From Alistipes sp. (GTDB lineage Bacteria; Bacteroidota; Bacteroidia; Bacteroidales; Rikenellaceae), in the NCBI GenBank assembly GCA_021201825.1, contig JAJQED010000016.1, positions 170,459 to 234,458 on the forward strand: DNA of 64,000 bases, in the 5' to 3' direction. Below, in pieces: positions 55,090-64,000 of this stretch. Made by a program: the position numbers and the translations under genes. The notes below the pieces were generated by a model that worked only from the letters and a program-made list of their open reading frames with translations, was not told the origin of the DNA and made no database searches. Positions within the stretch are counted from its first letter, which is position 1; every line of letters begins with the position of its first letter.

Positions 55090-56643
55090 CTAACCACCCC
55101 AGCCGTTGCGGTCGAGGCTCCGGTAATTTACGGCTTCGGCTATATGCCTGGTTTCTATTTCCGGGTTGGAATCGAGGTCTGCTATCGTCCGGGCGAGTTT
55201 GAGGATGCGGTCATAAGCCCTCGCCGATAGCCCGAGGGTAGTTATGGCCCGTTCCAACAGACTGCCGCATTGCGGGCTGAGGGTGACGAACTCCCGGAGC
55301 ATGGCGCTGTTCATCATGGCGTTGGCATGCACCGGCGTTCCGGCAAATCGCTCTTTCTGCATCTGGCGCGCCCCTGCGACACGGTCCCGTATCGACGCAC
55401 TGTCTTCGGCCACCGCTCCCGAGGTTATCTCTTCGAGCGGGACCGGAGCTACCTCCACATGCATATCTATACGGTCCAGCATCGGACCCGAAATTCGCGC
55501 CATATACCGGGCTACGCTCCCCGGAGAGCAGGTGCATTCCTTGCCCGGATGGTTATAGAAACCACAGGGACACGGGTTCATGGCCGCTACAAGCATAAAA
55601 TTGGCCGGATATGTCACGGTGTATTTGGCACGGGATACGGTTATTTGTTTGTCCTCCAGCGGTTGGCGAAGAACCTCGAGGGCACTTCTGCCGAATTCGG
55701 GCAGTTCGTCGAGGAACAACACCCCGTTATGGGCCAGGGAGATTTCGCCCGGGTGCGGGTTGCTCCCGCCGCCTACCAAGGCTATTTGTGAAGCCATGTG
55801 ATGCGGCGAACGGAACGGCCGGTTGCGGATCAAGCCGCGCAGGACACCAGGCTTACCGGCAACGCTGTGAATTTTAGTGGTCTCCAAGGCTTCGGCCTGG
55901 CTCATCGGGGTAAGGATGGTCGGAAGGCGGCGGGCAATCATTGTTTTGCCCGACCCGGGTGAGCCGATCATCAGTATGTTATGGCCCCCGGCCGCCGCTA
56001 TCTCCATAGCCCTTTTAACCTGCTGCTGGCCCCGTACGTCCCGGAAATCCTCCGTGAACCGGCCGGCGGGGTCCGCTAAGGATCCGGGCGGAAGATCCTC
56101 CCCGGAATAGGTATGGTCCTCGAGGCCGGACAGGAACCTGCAGGCTTCCATTATATGTTTTACGGCGATCACTTCCAGTCCGTCCACCATGGCCGCTTCG
56201 GGTGCGTTCTCATAAGGGACTATCACCCCCTTGTAGCCCTCTGCCCGGGCGGTTATGGCAATGGGGAGCACCCCGCGTACGGGTTTTACAGCACCGTCGA
56301 GCGACAGCTCCCCGGTAATGATATAGTTGCTCAGTTTATCGGGGTCCAACTGGCCGGTAGCCGCAAGAATTGCCATGGCTATGGGCAGGTCGAACCCCGC
56401 CCCCTCCTTGCGGATATCCGCCGGAGCCAGGTTAACAACCATGCGCCGGCCGCTCATCCGGTACCCGCTGTTGGCGAACGCCGACCGGATACGCTCCTGG
56501 CTCTCCCGCACGGCATTGTCAGGCAGGCCGACCAGGTACATACCGATACCGGTCGAAATGTTGACTTCGACGGTAATAACAACGGCGTCTATGCCGTTGA
56601 TGGCACTCGAATAGCATTTTACGTACATCGGGGAATTCTTCAA
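55090..56643 (-). CDS. comM: YifB family Mg-chelatase-like ATPase (ComM)
   Basis: A 517-residue AAA+ protein. N-terminal Lon-like domain (about 1-170), Walker A GSPGSGKTMIARRL near residue 225, Walker B VLFLDELPEF, and a C-terminal Mg-chelatase lid. ComM is a helicase that promotes branch migration in natural transformation; together with dprA this fits DNA uptake ability, though uptake genes are not in the window. Four cysteines in MNPCPCGFYNHPGKECTCSPG form the usual zinc-binding patch. Confidence 0.92.
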   Translation of the reverse strand: MKNSPMYVKCYSSAINGIDAVVITVEVNISTGIGMYLVGLPDNAVRESQERIRSAFANSGYRMSGRRMVVNLAPADIRKEGAGFDLPIAMAILAATGQLDPDKLSNYIITGELSLDGAVKPVRGVLPIAITARAEGYKGVIVPYENAPEAAMVDGLEVIAVKHIMEACRFLSGLEDHTYSGEDLPPGSLADPAGRFTEDFRDVRGQQQVKRAMEIAAAGGHNILMIGSPGSGKTMIARRLPTILTPMSQAEALETTKIHSVAGKPGVLRGLIRNRPFRSPHHMASQIALVGGGSNPHPGEISLAHNGVLFLDELPEFGRSALEVLRQPLEDKQITVSRAKYTVTYPANFMLVAAMNPCPCGFYNHPGKECTCSPGSVARYMARISGPMLDRIDMHVEVAPVPLEEITSGAVAEDSASIRDRVAGARQMQKERFAGTPVHANAMMNSAMLREFVTLSPQCGSLLERAITTLGLSARAYDRILKLARTIADLDSNPEIETRHIAEAVNYRSLDRNGWGG

Positions 56644-56703
56644 AAGGAACTGCCCTGGGTTAGTATATTTCGGGGCCGCAACCCGCCCCGCAATTCAATC
56701 CTG

Positions 56704-58275
56704 TCAGAACGGCGCATCGCCGCTGTCCTGTCCGCCGCCGAAATAACCTCCAAAGCCCCCAGCTATGCCGCCGGGCCGTTCGAAATCGTTTGCGGCAGGT
56801 GCTATGGACGGCCCGCCGAACGGCTCCCCGCCGCCGATCGCACTCTCCATTTCCGTATAACCGCCTGTCACCAGGTCGTCCTCGTCGTAGTCCATGAAAC
56901 GGGCCTGCTCTTTACGGAACCGAAGTTTCACGGTATCGACCGCTCCGTTTCGGTGCTTGGCAACGATTATCTCGGCCATTCCGGCCGTCGGCAAACCCTG
57001 TTCGTCCACGTTCATCCCGTAGTATTCCGGGCGGTGGATAAACGCCACGATATCCGCGTCCTGCTCGATGGCTCCCGATTCGCGCAGGTCCGACAGCTGC
57101 GGACGCTTGCTCCCCGTACGTGATTCGACGGACCGGTTCAGCTGTGAGAGGGCGATGATCGGGATGTTAAGTTCCTTGGCGATGGCCTTCAGGGAACGGG
57201 ATATGGATGCAACTTCCTGCTCACGGTTGCCACGGGTTTCGGTCGTCCCGGTCATCAGCTGCAGGTAGTCTATCACTATAAGCTGTATGTCATACTGTTT
57301 CTTTAGCCGCCGGGCCTTGGACCGGAATTCGAAGATCGAAAGTGCCGGGGTGTCGTCGATGAACAGGGGGGCGAGCCCGAGCGGTTTAATGCTGGTTTCG
57401 AGGTGTTTCCACTGTTCCTGTGTCAACTGACCGTTGCGCACGTCCCGTGAGTCCAACCCGGACTCGGCCACAATAAGCCTCATCATTAGCTGTGTGGAAC
57501 TCATCTCGAGCGAGAAGAAAGCAACGCCTTTTTCATGGTCGATCGAGACGTTACGGGCAAGTGAAAGCACGAAAGCCGTCTTACCCATAGACGGCCGCGC
57601 GGCTATAATTATAAGGTCCGATGGCTGCCAGCCCAAGGTCAGGCGGTCCAAATGGGTGAACCCGGAGGGTACGCCGCTGAATCCTCCCTCCCGCTTGGAA
57701 GCTTCCTCTATGGTTTCGAGCGTGCGCGCAAGGATATCCTTGGACTTCTGGACGTCCCGTTTGATATGCCCCTCGGCAACCTTGAAAATCTCGCTTTCGG
57801 CCGCGTCTATAAGGTCCGTAACGTCGATAGACTCGTCGTAAGACCGCTTTTGTATTTCGGTAGAGGCCCGGATAAGTTCCCGCTGGACGTATTTCTGTGC
57901 AATGATCTTGGCATGGAATTCCACATGCGCGGCCGACCCCACTTTCTGGGTGAGCTGCGCCAGGAATGCCGCCCCGCCCACAGCGGTAAGCTCTTTTTTC
58001 TGTTTTAGCTTATCGGTGACCGTGTAGAGGTCAATGGGTTTCAGCTCCATTGACAGTTCCAAAATGGCCTTGTAAATAATGCGGTGGGCTTCCTTGTAGA
58101 ACGCCTCCTCGGTGATCACTTCCTGCACGGCTATGGCAGCCTCTTTCTCCAGCATCAAGGCTCCCAATACGGCCTCCTCAAGCTCTACCGCCTGAGGCGG
58201 CAGCTGACCACCCTCTTCCGTGAGGGCTCTATAAGCCTGTGTGTTGTTTGCCGATGGGGAGTATTTCTTTGCCAT
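56704..58275 (-). CDS. dnaB: replicative DNA helicase DnaB
   Basis: A 523-residue hexameric 5'-3' helicase of the replication fork. N-terminal helical domain (AVLGALMLEKEA), linker helix, then the RecA-like domain with Walker A ARPSMGKTAF (about 228-237), Walker B LIVIDYLQLM and the arginine-finger segment EYYGM nearby. The C-terminal 35 residues are glycine-rich (GGIAGGFGGYFGGGQ), a disordered tail common in this phylum. Single gene. Confidence 0.96.
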   Translation of the reverse strand: MAKKYSPSANNTQAYRALTEEGGQLPPQAVELEEAVLGALMLEKEAAIAVQEVITEEAFYKEAHRIIYKAILELSMELKPIDLYTVTDKLKQKKELTAVGGAAFLAQLTQKVGSAAHVEFHAKIIAQKYVQRELIRASTEIQKRSYDESIDVTDLIDAAESEIFKVAEGHIKRDVQKSKDILARTLETIEEASKREGGFSGVPSGFTHLDRLTLGWQPSDLIIIAARPSMGKTAFVLSLARNVSIDHEKGVAFFSLEMSSTQLMMRLIVAESGLDSRDVRNGQLTQEQWKHLETSIKPLGLAPLFIDDTPALSIFEFRSKARRLKKQYDIQLIVIDYLQLMTGTTETRGNREQEVASISRSLKAIAKELNIPIIALSQLNRSVESRTGSKRPQLSDLRESGAIEQDADIVAFIHRPEYYGMNVDEQGLPTAGMAEIIVAKHRNGAVDTVKLRFRKEQARFMDYDEDDLVTGGYTEMESAIGGGEPFGGPSIAPAANDFERPGGIAGGFGGYFGGGQDSGDAPF

Positions 58276-58336
58276 GTGAAGTGCCGGGAATTTAGGGATT
58301 GTAAAGGTATGGAATCACCTCCGGTTTTGCAAGGTT

Positions 58337-60184
58337 TTAACCGCGCCGTTTTTTTCCGTTCGTCGGTTTGCCAGTCCGGTTACTTTTTGTAGGGCCCGTA
58401 CCTGTATTTGCCGACCGTTTGCCGTTGCGGTATACCGTGGTGCCGGCGCCGGTGAAAAAATAACTTTTCTGTTTGCGCTTCTGGTCTTGGTCTTTTGCTA
58501 CGTAGATTTTACGGCCTGTATATGGGTCGATACCCGTATGGAACATCACGGAGCTGAGTGTCATCGGGGTAGGGGTCAGGTCCTGCACCTGTTCCAGCCG
58601 GAAATCAAGCCGCCGGGTTTTCTCTGACAGCTGCCGCATATCGGTCTCCAAGCAGCCGGGATGGCTCGAAATGAAATAGGGTATCAGCCGGTATTTTAAC
58701 CCGTGGTTCCCGCAAATATGCCTGAAATCCTCCGTCAGTTTTTCGAACCGGTCGAAACCCGGTTTCCGCATCAGTTGCAACACACCGTCTTCCGTATGTT
58801 CCGGAGCGACTTTAAGCCGTCCCGAGGTATGGTTTACGACCACTTCCCGCAGGTACTGCTCCCCGTATTTCTCGTCGAACAGGTCATAACGGATACCGCT
58901 TCCGACAAACGCCTTTTTAATGCCGGGGACTTCCCGCACTTTCCGGTACAGCGACAACAACGGTCCGTGGGAATTATCCAAATTGCGGCAAATATGGGGA
59001 TACAGGCAGGATGGCCGGGCGCAATGGCGACACTTAGCCTCATCTTTTCCCCGCATACCGTACATATTGGCCGACGGGCCGCCTATGTCCGAAAGGTAAC
59101 CCTTGAAGTCCGGCATCCGGGTCACTTTCACTACTTCTTCCAGGATCGACCTTTCGGAACGGCTGCTTACGAATTTGCCCTGGTGGGCCGAGATTGTGCA
59201 GAAACTGCACCCTCCGAAACAGCCCCGATGGATGTTCACCGAATGCTTTATCATCTCGAACGCCGGGATATCCCCCTTGCCCGTATATCGAGGATGCGGC
59301 AACCGGGTGTAAGGAAGATCGAAGCCACGGTCTATCTCGGCTTCGGTAAGCCGAGCGTGCGGAGGATTGATAACGACAAATTTGCCGTCCGGATACTCCT
59401 CCACGAGGGTTTTATCAGGCTTCAGCCGGTTGGATTCCGTTTCGATCAGGGTGAAATTGCGTGCAAATGCAGATTTGTCCCGGGCCGCTGTTTCATACGG
59501 TGCCAGTCGTATGGTGTTGGACGGATCGAGCTTGCCGACATATTCGGGTCCGTCGATAAATGCGACCTGCCGGAGCTTACGGATCAGTTTATGGTTATAA
59601 CCGTTCTCCATCGTCCGGGCTACCTCCACCAGCACCTTGTCCGCCATACCATATATAATAAGGTCCGCTCCGCTTTCCAGAAGTACGGACGGCTTGACCC
59701 TATCGCTCCAGTAATCGTAATGCGAAAGCCGCCGAAGGCTCGCCTCGATACCGCCGGCTACCACCGGAATATGCGGGTAAAGGCTTTTGAGTATCCGGCT
59801 ATATACCGTCACTGTATAGTCCGGACGGAATCCCGCTTTGCCGCCGGGGGTGTAAGCATCGTCGCTCCTGAGCCGTTTGTTGGCCGTATAGTGGTTGACC
59901 ATCGAATCCATATTACCCGCCGTCACCCCGAAAAAAAGCCTTGGCGGTCCCAGTTTTCGGAAATCCCGCAGGTCGTCTTTCCAGTTGGGTTGCGGTACAA
60001 TGGCGACACGGTAACCCTCCGCTTCCAGCATGCGCCCGACCACGGCCGGGCCGAACGACGGATGGTCCACATAGGAATCCCCGCTGAACAGTATAACATC
60101 CGGTTGCTCCCAGCCCCGTTGACGCACTTCCTTTACGGAAGTAGGCAGCCATAGGCCCGGGTCGGGATGCGGTTTGCGGTCCAT
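58337..60184 (-). CDS. YgiQ family radical SAM protein
   Basis: A 615-residue radical SAM protein. The cluster-binding motif is CFGGCSFCTISAHQG (CxxxCxxC form), and YgiQ-type stretches include DVILFSGDSYVDHPSF at the N-terminus and FIGSGVRYDL-like FVGSGIRYDLFDEKYG. A basic tail rich in lysine and arginine closes the protein. ATG at 60184 (MDRKPHPDPG) chosen; the frame is open 62 codons upstream but overlaps thiL. It lies 19 bases after thiL, so they share a message. Reaction unknown. Confidence 0.92.
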   Translation of the reverse strand: MDRKPHPDPGLWLPTSVKEVRQRGWEQPDVILFSGDSYVDHPSFGPAVVGRMLEAEGYRVAIVPQPNWKDDLRDFRKLGPPRLFFGVTAGNMDSMVNHYTANKRLRSDDAYTPGGKAGFRPDYTVTVYSRILKSLYPHIPVVAGGIEASLRRLSHYDYWSDRVKPSVLLESGADLIIYGMADKVLVEVARTMENGYNHKLIRKLRQVAFIDGPEYVGKLDPSNTIRLAPYETAARDKSAFARNFTLIETESNRLKPDKTLVEEYPDGKFVVINPPHARLTEAEIDRGFDLPYTRLPHPRYTGKGDIPAFEMIKHSVNIHRGCFGGCSFCTISAHQGKFVSSRSERSILEEVVKVTRMPDFKGYLSDIGGPSANMYGMRGKDEAKCRHCARPSCLYPHICRNLDNSHGPLLSLYRKVREVPGIKKAFVGSGIRYDLFDEKYGEQYLREVVVNHTSGRLKVAPEHTEDGVLQLMRKPGFDRFEKLTEDFRHICGNHGLKYRLIPYFISSHPGCLETDMRQLSEKTRRLDFRLEQVQDLTPTPMTLSSVMFHTGIDPYTGRKIYVAKDQDQKRKQKSYFFTGAGTTVYRNGKRSANTGTGPTKSNRTGKPTNGKKRRG

Positions 60185-60203
60185 TTTATTTAATAGTGAG
60201 GCG

Positions 60204-61238
60204 CTACCGGATGGCCGGGGCGGTGATGGGTATTTCCGAACCGTCCGGGGTGACAAGGTTGGCACCTGTTCCCCCCGGGGTGATGTGGCCGATAATATCG
60301 ATGCCGCCCACTTTGGGTATAAGTTCCTGCTTTTCCAAAGGTACGGTGAATAACAGTTCATGGTCGTCACCCCCGTTGAGGGCCGCTACAACCGGGTCGA
60401 TATTCATCTTCTCGCACAGGTCGTAGGTCTGCTTTGCAATAGGTAAACGGTCCAGATAGACCCTCGCCCCGCAATCGGAGCTTTTACATATCTGAAGCAG
60501 GTCGGATGCAAGGCCGTCCGATATATCTATCATGGAGGTGGGCACAAGTCCGTTCTCTGCCATATTGTCGATAACGTCCAGCCGGGCGGATGGTTTCAAC
60601 TGGCGGCGAAGGAGGTATTCATAGCCGGCGAAATCAGGCCGGGGGTCCGGATGGCCCTCCAGCGCCCGTTTTTCCCGCTCCAGCAGGTGAAGGCCCATGT
60701 AAGCCGCCCCGAGGTCACCTGTGATACATACCAGATCGTTCGGTTTAGCGCCGCTGCGGAACGTAGCGGAGTCCTTACCGACCGTCCCGACAACGCTTAT
60801 CCCGATGACCAGCCCGGTGACCGATGCCCGGGTGTCACCGCCTACAAGGTCGAACCCGTAATCTTCGCTTGCCGCATGCAGGCCCACGTACAACTCTTCC
60901 AGTTGCTCTACACTGATCTTGGCCGACACACCCAGTGAAACGGTCATTTGTTTCGGGCGCCCGTTCATGGCCAGTATGTCACTGATCCCCACCACGGCGG
61001 CTTTATACCCGAGGTGTTTCAGCGGGAAATAAACCAGGTCGAAATCGACCCCCTCCAGAAGCAGGTCCGATGAAAGAAGGCTGAAACTACCGGCGCAGTC
61101 CTCCGTTTCGATCACGGCGGCGTCGTCACCGGCGCCGTTCTTCGAGGAGTTGTTCTTCAGGAAAAAGCGGCCGGTGAGCTTCTCGATAAGGCCGAACTGG
61201 CCCAGTTCGGCTATTTCAGTGCGTTTTTTATCTTCCAT
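60204..61238 (-). CDS. thiL: thiamine-monophosphate kinase
   Basis: A 344-residue ThiL of the AIR-synthase fold, phosphorylating thiamine monophosphate to the active diphosphate. GIGDDAAV-like segment reads GAGDDAAVIE; DLVGGDTRAS and ISDGLASDLLQI bind the nucleotide. Length normal. Divergent from adk across a 135-base AT-rich gap. Confidence 0.94.
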   Translation of the reverse strand: MEDKKRTEIAELGQFGLIEKLTGRFFLKNNSSKNGAGDDAAVIETEDCAGSFSLLSSDLLLEGVDFDLVYFPLKHLGYKAAVVGISDILAMNGRPKQMTVSLGVSAKISVEQLEELYVGLHAASEDYGFDLVGGDTRASVTGLVIGISVVGTVGKDSATFRSGAKPNDLVCITGDLGAAYMGLHLLEREKRALEGHPDPRPDFAGYEYLLRRQLKPSARLDVIDNMAENGLVPTSMIDISDGLASDLLQICKSSDCGARVYLDRLPIAKQTYDLCEKMNIDPVVAALNGGDDHELLFTVPLEKQELIPKVGGIDIIGHITPGGTGANLVTPDGSEIPITAPAIR

Positions 61239-61373
61239 CGGTGGAGTTGTTGAAAATTAACACAAAGTTATATTTTCTTTTGCGGCGGGAAAAATTATGC
61301 CTAATTTTGTTCTCCGTTTTAGGAAAATCATATTTTCGCGTGTTCGTTTGACATGCGGATATAATCTGGAAAA

Positions 61374-61949
61374 ATGCTTAATATAGTATTATTCGGCGCC
61401 CCGGGAGCAGGAAAAGGCACACAGGCGGAAAAGTTGGTGGCGAAATACGGGTTGGACCATATTTCGACAGGCGCCGTTATACGGGAGGAGATAGCCTGCG
61501 GTACGCCGCTGGGGCGCAGTATGGAGGAGTATATCGCCAAGGGGGAGCTTGCTCCGGACTCACTGGTGATCGGGATGGTGGCCGACTATATGGACAAGCA
61601 CCGTGATGGGGCGGGGAATATTTTCGACGGTTTCCCCCGGACGGTGGCCCAGGCTGAGCGTTTCGATGTGATGATGGGTAACCAGGGGACCCCGGTGGAT
61701 TTTATGCTTTCGCTCGAGGTGCCCGAGGAAACGCTGGTACAGAGGCTGTTGTTGAGAGGAAAAGACAGCGGCAGAGCCGACGACTCGGACGAGGTGGTCA
61801 TCCGCAAACGTATAGAGATATATAATGAAGTAACGGCCGTAGTATCGGGATATTACAAGGCCCAGCATAAGTTTATACCGATCGACGGCACGGGGACTGT
61901 AGAAGAAATATTCGAGCGGATTTGTTCCGTAGTTGATAAATATCTTTGA
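61374..61949 (+). CDS. adk: adenylate kinase
   Basis: A 191-residue adenylate kinase with P-loop FGAPGAGKGTQ, the DGFPRTVAQAE motif, and a short LID without zinc cysteines. It balances ATP, ADP and AMP. TAATTTTG in the upstream gap (about 61292) may be its promoter box. Confidence 0.96.
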   Translation: MLNIVLFGAPGAGKGTQAEKLVAKYGLDHISTGAVIREEIACGTPLGRSMEEYIAKGELAPDSLVIGMVADYMDKHRDGAGNIFDGFPRTVAQAERFDVMMGNQGTPVDFMLSLEVPEETLVQRLLLRGKDSGRADDSDEVVIRKRIEIYNEVTAVVSGYYKAQHKFIPIDGTGTVEEIFERICSVVDKYL

Positions 61950-61973
61950 TATTATATCGTGAGTGTAAGGTAC

Positions 61974-61999
61974 GGCTCCGGCGATTTTATCCCGGAGCC
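61974..61999 (+). terminator. terminator of adk
   Basis: GGCTCCGG/CCGGAGCC with a CGATTTTATC loop and a TTTTTT tail. Confidence 0.9.
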
Positions 62000-62045
62000 T
62001 TTTTTCGGCCCCGGCCGAATAAACCCGCGAAAATAACGGGAGGGG

Positions 62046-62076
62046 TTTCATCCTTTGGGGATTTTTCATATATTTG
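62046..62076 (+). promoter_or_regulatory. promoter of rpsF operon
   Basis: TTTC at 62046-62049, 19 bases, TATATTTG at 62069-62076; about 42 bases before rpsF. Confidence 0.65.
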
Positions 62077-62117
62077 CGGTCGCATTTTGCGGTAAATTTA
62101 TCTAATTAACTGTTTTT

Positions 62118-62465
62118 ATGAACAATTACGAAACCGTTTTCATTGCCACTCCCGTCCTGTCGGATGCGCAGGCACAGGAGATATTCGGCAAATTCCAGGG
62201 TGTTATCACCGAGAACGGCGGTCAGATCGTTAACATCGAGGACTGGGGGTTGAAGAAACTCGCTTACCCGATCCAGAAAAAGACCACCGGGTTCTACTTC
62301 TTTATCGAATTCCAGGGCGAGGGTCCTATCATCGACAAGCTCGAGACCCAGTTCCGCCGCGACGAGCGTATTATCCGATTCCTTACTTTCAAGCAGGACA
62401 AATATGCGGTCGAATATGCGGAAAAACGCCGTAACAAAAATGCTAACGCTAAAAAGGAGGAGTAA
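62118..62465 (+). CDS. rpsF: 30S ribosomal protein S6
   Basis: A 115-residue S6. [17 protein letters not shown] at the start, [22 protein letters not shown] in the middle and a lysine-rich tail ([12 protein letters not shown]) are typical. First gene of the rpsF-rpsR-rplI operon; rpsR starts 3 bases later. S6 and S18 bind 16S rRNA as a pair. Confidence 0.97.
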   Translation: MNNYETVFIATPVLSDAQAQEIFGKFQGVITENGGQIVNIEDWGLKKLAYPIQKKTTGFYFFIEFQGEGPIIDKLETQFRRDERIIRFLTFKQDKYAVEYAEKRRNKNANAKKEE

Positions 62466-62468
62466 ACC

Positions 62469-62735
62469 ATGGCAGCACAATCCGAAATAAGGTACCTCAA
62501 TCCGCCGACCGTAGAGGTTAAGAAGAAGAAATATTGCCGCTTCAAAAAAGCGGGGATCAAATATGTCGATTACAAAGACCCGGAATTCCTTAAGAAATTC
62601 CTTAACGAGCAGGGTAAGATACTTCCCCGCCGCATAACGGGTACTTCGCAGAAGTTCCAGAAAAAGGTGTCGCAGGCCGTTAAGCGTGCCCGCCACCTGG
62701 CTCTCCTGCCGTTCGTTACCGACCTTATGAAATAA
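62469..62735 (+). CDS. rpsR: 30S ribosomal protein S18
   Basis: An 88-residue S18 with [20 protein letters not shown] and [20 protein letters not shown], typical for the family. It sits between rpsF and rplI, gaps 3 and 15 bases. Confidence 0.97.
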   Translation: MAAQSEIRYLNPPTVEVKKKKYCRFKKAGIKYVDYKDPEFLKKFLNEQGKILPRRITGTSQKFQKKVSQAVKRARHLALLPFVTDLMK

Positions 62736-62750
62736 CCAGGAGGAAGAGAA

Positions 62751-63191
62751 ATGGAAGTAATACTTTTAAAAGACGTCGAGAAACTGGGTTACGCCGATGA
62801 GATCGTGAACGTAAAACCCGGATACGCAAATAATTTCCTCATCCCCCAGGGATATGCCAAGGCCGCTACGGCTTCGGCCCGTAAGGTTCTGGCAGAGAAT
62901 ATCAAACAGCGCGCCCACAAGGAGGCCAAGCTGGTTGCCGATGCAGAGGCGCTGGTAGCTAAAGTAGAGGGTATCACCGTTACTATTCCCGTTAAAGCCG
63001 AGGAGGGTAAGATATTCGGCTCGGTTACCGCCACGAACCTTGCGGATGCCCTGTCCGCACAGGGGATCGAGGTGGACCGCCGTAATATCACGGTGCCGCA
63101 GGTAAAAGTCATAGGGGAGCATGAAGCATCCGTGCGCTTTTATAAAGGTATCGCCGGTACTTTGAAATTCAACGTGGTTGCCGAAGAATAA
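62751..63191 (+). CDS. rplI: 50S ribosomal protein L9
   Basis: A 146-residue L9: N-terminal MEVILLKDVEKLGYADE and KPGYANNFLIPQGYA, a long central helix, and the C-terminal domain with GKIFGSVTATNLADAL. Ends the operon; a strong terminator follows. Confidence 0.97.
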   Translation: MEVILLKDVEKLGYADEIVNVKPGYANNFLIPQGYAKAATASARKVLAENIKQRAHKEAKLVADAEALVAKVEGITVTIPVKAEEGKIFGSVTATNLADALSAQGIEVDRRNITVPQVKVIGEHEASVRFYKGIAGTLKFNVVAEE

Positions 63192-63215
63192 AGACAACTA
63201 CCGCAATATCTAAGG

Positions 63216-63238
63216 ATACCCTGCCGTCGGCAGGGTAT
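63216..63238 (+). terminator. terminator of rpsF-rpsR-rplI operon
   Basis: ATACCCTGCC/GGCAGGGTAT with a short loop, followed by a T run. The stretch 63245-63570 shows no supported gene. Confidence 0.9.
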
Positions 63239-63578
63239 TTTTTTGCTCTCGAACGAATACAAAGCCGCTCCGGACAATTTATTTATTACCCGCGGCGTTT
63301 GTATTGAGCGACGGGAAACGGGGGTGTTTCGGCAAGGAAAAATCCCTTTCCGGCACAATAAAGTGTCTTTTCTGCTCGTTTGTATTATATCCGCATCCGG
63401 GAAACCGGATAATCCGCAGGTTCTTCCGGCGGGTTTTCTTCCGGAAAATAACGGGAAACACAATAACAGGTTACGAACCGCCGTTATATTTCAATAAATT
63501 TTCTTAATTTATAATCGACTGCTATCGAGCCAGATGGATTTTCGGTCGAAATAAATCACAAAAAAAGTCGGGATTCTG

Positions 63579-63611
63579 TTTGGTTTATTGCGTTAGAAGT
63601 GCATATATTTG
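63579..63611 (+). promoter_or_regulatory. rRNA operon promoter P1
   Basis: TTTG at 63579-63582, 21 bases, TATATTTG at 63604-63611. Upstream of it is an AT-rich stretch. Confidence 0.6.
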
Positions 63612-63685
63612 CACCCGCTAAACGGGAATAGCCCGCAGGCAAATAAGTTCTGAAAAAGTTTTTTAAAAGATTTTCGCCGTCAGAT

Positions 63686-63716
63686 TTTGCGGTTTTAAAT
63701 TTACGGTTTATCTTTG
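63686..63716 (+). promoter_or_regulatory. rRNA operon promoter P2
   Basis: TTTG at 63686-63689, 19 bases, TATCTTTG at 63709-63716: exact consensus spacing. About 235 bases before 16S. Confidence 0.8.
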
Positions 63717-63851
63717 CAACCCGTTTCGATAAGAGACGGTGGGAAACAAAGGTTCTGAAAATTTAAAATTGCCCGAAATTCCGGGCCGGGAATGCCGAGA
63801 GGCAAACGCAGGCAACGAGCAGTAAGCGGGAATTTTTAAAAATAGGAATAC

Positions 63852-63860
63852 GTTCTTTGA
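63852..63860 (+). promoter_or_regulatory. boxA-like antitermination sequence
   Basis: GTTCTTTGA, resembling boxA elements in rRNA leaders that recruit the Nus antitermination complex; about 90 bases before 16S. Confidence 0.45.
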
Positions 63861-63950
63861 GATATTTTAGCAGCTAAAGTTTATTACTTTTTCAAAGTAA
63901 ATAACAATACCTTTGAGAAAAAGCCAAGATATTTAAAACGAAACATTTTA

Positions 63951-64000
<50 letters not shown>

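Overview
The window is a piece of a Bacteroidota chromosome, order Bacteroidales, possibly Rikenellaceae/Alistipes-like. The signs are Bacteroidota-type promoters (TTTG, about 19 nt, TAnnTTTG), Mfa1/Mfa2 fimbrillin lipoproteins, an exbB/exbD/exbD cluster with a signal-peptide-bearing ExbB, and a 16S rRNA 5' end at the right edge with a Bacteroidota-like start. The genus is inference.

Positions 1-5856 are an AT-rich accessory region that ends beside the 3' end of a tRNA-Cys gene, a classic integration site. It holds a secreted protein, a lipoprotein behind a long, highly foldable leader, a small conserved mobile-element protein, an SF2-helicase-like gene, an unrecognised 181-residue protein and a DUF3853/excisionase-like DNA-binding protein next to the tRNA. 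The helicase gene is the most remarkable object here. One 602-codon frame (4252 to 2444, minus strand) carries all helicase motifs but is crossed by five in-frame TGA codons and no TAA or TAG before a tandem TAATAA end. The sequence around each TGA reads well with tryptophan, while the surrounding chromosome uses TGA as a normal stop. Related boxes and hairpins lie on both sides of this gene.

Positions 5857-63191 are ordinary, well-packed core chromosome: dprA-tatD-asparaginase; tRNA-Ser followed by a repeat-rich gap; the Exb energy-transduction cluster; an MBOAT/SGNH/SGNH acyl-transfer operon; gcvH-mdh; a broken esterase; a TraB/GumN lipoprotein; cardiolipin synthase; greA; an M3 peptidase; an LptD-like protein; an amidase-MCE pair; mutS2; an MFS exporter; a regulator; mfa2/mfa1 fimbriae with an AraC regulator; an M20 peptidase; a trans-sulfuration enzyme; an exported 5-hydroxyisourate hydrolase; tyrosine phenol-lyase; an amidophosphoribosyltransferase; an FtsX-type permease; guanine deaminase; fabG; a CPBP protease; glyA; ybaK; yifB; dnaB; ygiQ; thiL; adk; and rpsF-rpsR-rplI.

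The last 760 bases are the regulatory region of an rRNA operon: two consensus promoters, a leader with a boxA-like sequence, and the first 50 bases of 16S rRNA. Strong hairpins separate most convergent gene pairs, so transcription units are easy to draw.
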